A DNA stretch of 51,355 nt from Blautia faecis. GTDB taxonomy: Bacteria > Bacillota > Clostridia > Lachnospirales > Lachnospiraceae. Below, piece after piece: positions 50,890-51,355 of this stretch (positions are counted from its first letter, which is position 1; the number at the start of each line of letters is the position of its first letter). The DNA lies in assembly GCF_020554845.1 (NCBI RefSeq), contig NZ_JAJCIA010000029.1, positions 1-51,355 on the forward strand. Direction: 5' to 3'. The notes under the pieces are model-generated. The model was not told where the DNA came from. It saw only the letters and a list, made by a program, of their open reading frames with translations, and searched no databases. The position numbers were made by a program, and so were the translations under genes.

Positions 50890-51355
50890 CAGATTACATC
50901 TACGCCAATTTCACAATATATAGTGTCATCCTATGTCATCTTGTACATGATATCGTGTGTCATTTGATACCATTTAGTACTAGATAACACTCAATAACAC
51001 ACGGAACCAACAATTTTTTTGAACACCAAATGTGACAGTTTCAAGGTTAATTTTTGTCCCCTTCATTGATCTTTTGGTACTACTTAGTGATATTTGGTGT
51101 CATATAATTACGTTCTTTTCCTGCGCTGCCATCTAATGCCGTTTAGCATTACCTGATAATATTTCATAAATCAAATTTACTTAAGCATATTCCACAATGC
51201 AATATTTCTTTCCTCTATTTTCATTACTATTAATATATATCGTCTATCTCAATCTGTCAAGTTTAATACTGCCGAAGCAGACCTTATAGAAATAATCATT
51301 GTAAGACTTGGCGGAGAAAATCAAGATCAAAAAGGACTCGTTGATTTTTTATATG
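50890..51355. other. AT-rich noncoding region with degenerate repeats
   Basis: No convincing gene is seen. Between about 50925 and 51160 short related words recur on both strands (TGTCAT, GATACCATTTAGTACTA, GGTACTACTTAGTGATA, ACACTCAATAACACACGG), often about ten bases apart. From about 51255 to the window end a plus-strand frame is open (EADLIEIIIVRLGGENQDQK) and might be a partial gene, but it has no clear start and I do not recognise it. Confidence 0.5.

Noticed and set aside
50920..51165. Recurring short words considered as a CRISPR array
   Set aside because: Repeats are inexact, occur on both strands and show no regular repeat-spacer pattern.

Overview
The window reads as a stretch of a Gram-positive, low-to-mid GC gut Firmicute, most likely a Lachnospiraceae member close to Blautia. 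The reasons are consensus sigma-A promoters and strong AAGGAGG ribosome sites, the Bacillus-like rsmD-coaD-ylbJ order, RecU, short-form HisG with HisZ, a RelQ-type alarmone synthetase, a cobalamin and a THF riboswitch, and the conjugative-element genes typical of that family. No tRNA or rRNA gene was seen.

Bases 1 to about 9228 are a remnant of an integrative conjugative element. It holds, mostly on the minus strand, a DUF6017-type replication protein, PcfB, a VirD4-like coupling protein, Maff2, an XRE regulator, TnpV and a DUF1835-type protein. No relaxase, VirB4 or channel genes are present. The coupling-protein gene is split by a 2751-nt group II intron that still encodes its reverse transcriptase/maturase; removing the intron restores a 593-residue frame exactly. 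Next come two decapitated integrases (serine, then tyrosine recombinase), the scars of older elements.

From 11.6 kb the chromosome is ordinary housekeeping on the plus strand: mgsA-rsmD-coaD, a coiled-coil protein, ylbJ (minus), pepD, an M23 peptidase, relQ, a YgiQ radical SAM protein, a membrane protein, an RluA-type synthase, lepB, recU, then hisZ-hisG-hisD-hisB-hisI from a perfect TTGACA-17-TATAAT promoter, and a VanW protein.

The most interesting locus is 29.0-35.6 kb. A sigma-A promoter, a cobalamin riboswitch and an intrinsic terminator precede four genes: a large secreted protein with three related beta-rich modules in Thr/Pro-rich linkers plus a C-terminal copy of half a solute-binding protein, a secreted binding protein without a lipobox, a BtuC-type permease, and a BtuD-type ATPase with a C-terminal extension. 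I read this as a Gram-positive corrinoid capture and import system in which the surface receptor borrows a lobe of the binding protein.

From 35.6 kb: YitT, an alpha/beta hydrolase paired with a membrane acyltransferase-like DUF6320 protein, an unknown protein divergent from an NSS sodium symporter, a two-component system with a lipoprotein operon whose ABC permease genes are decayed, a Nudix hydrolase, RsmJ, a Big_2 surface protein followed by the 3' scar of a second signal peptidase gene, and FolT under a THF riboswitch. The right end is eroded: N-terminal stubs of galE and of a TIGR03960-type radical SAM gene, then about 460 bases with degenerate repeats. A hairpin-forming intergenic repeat occurs twice (27.5 and 39.5 kb), with paired base changes in its stem.
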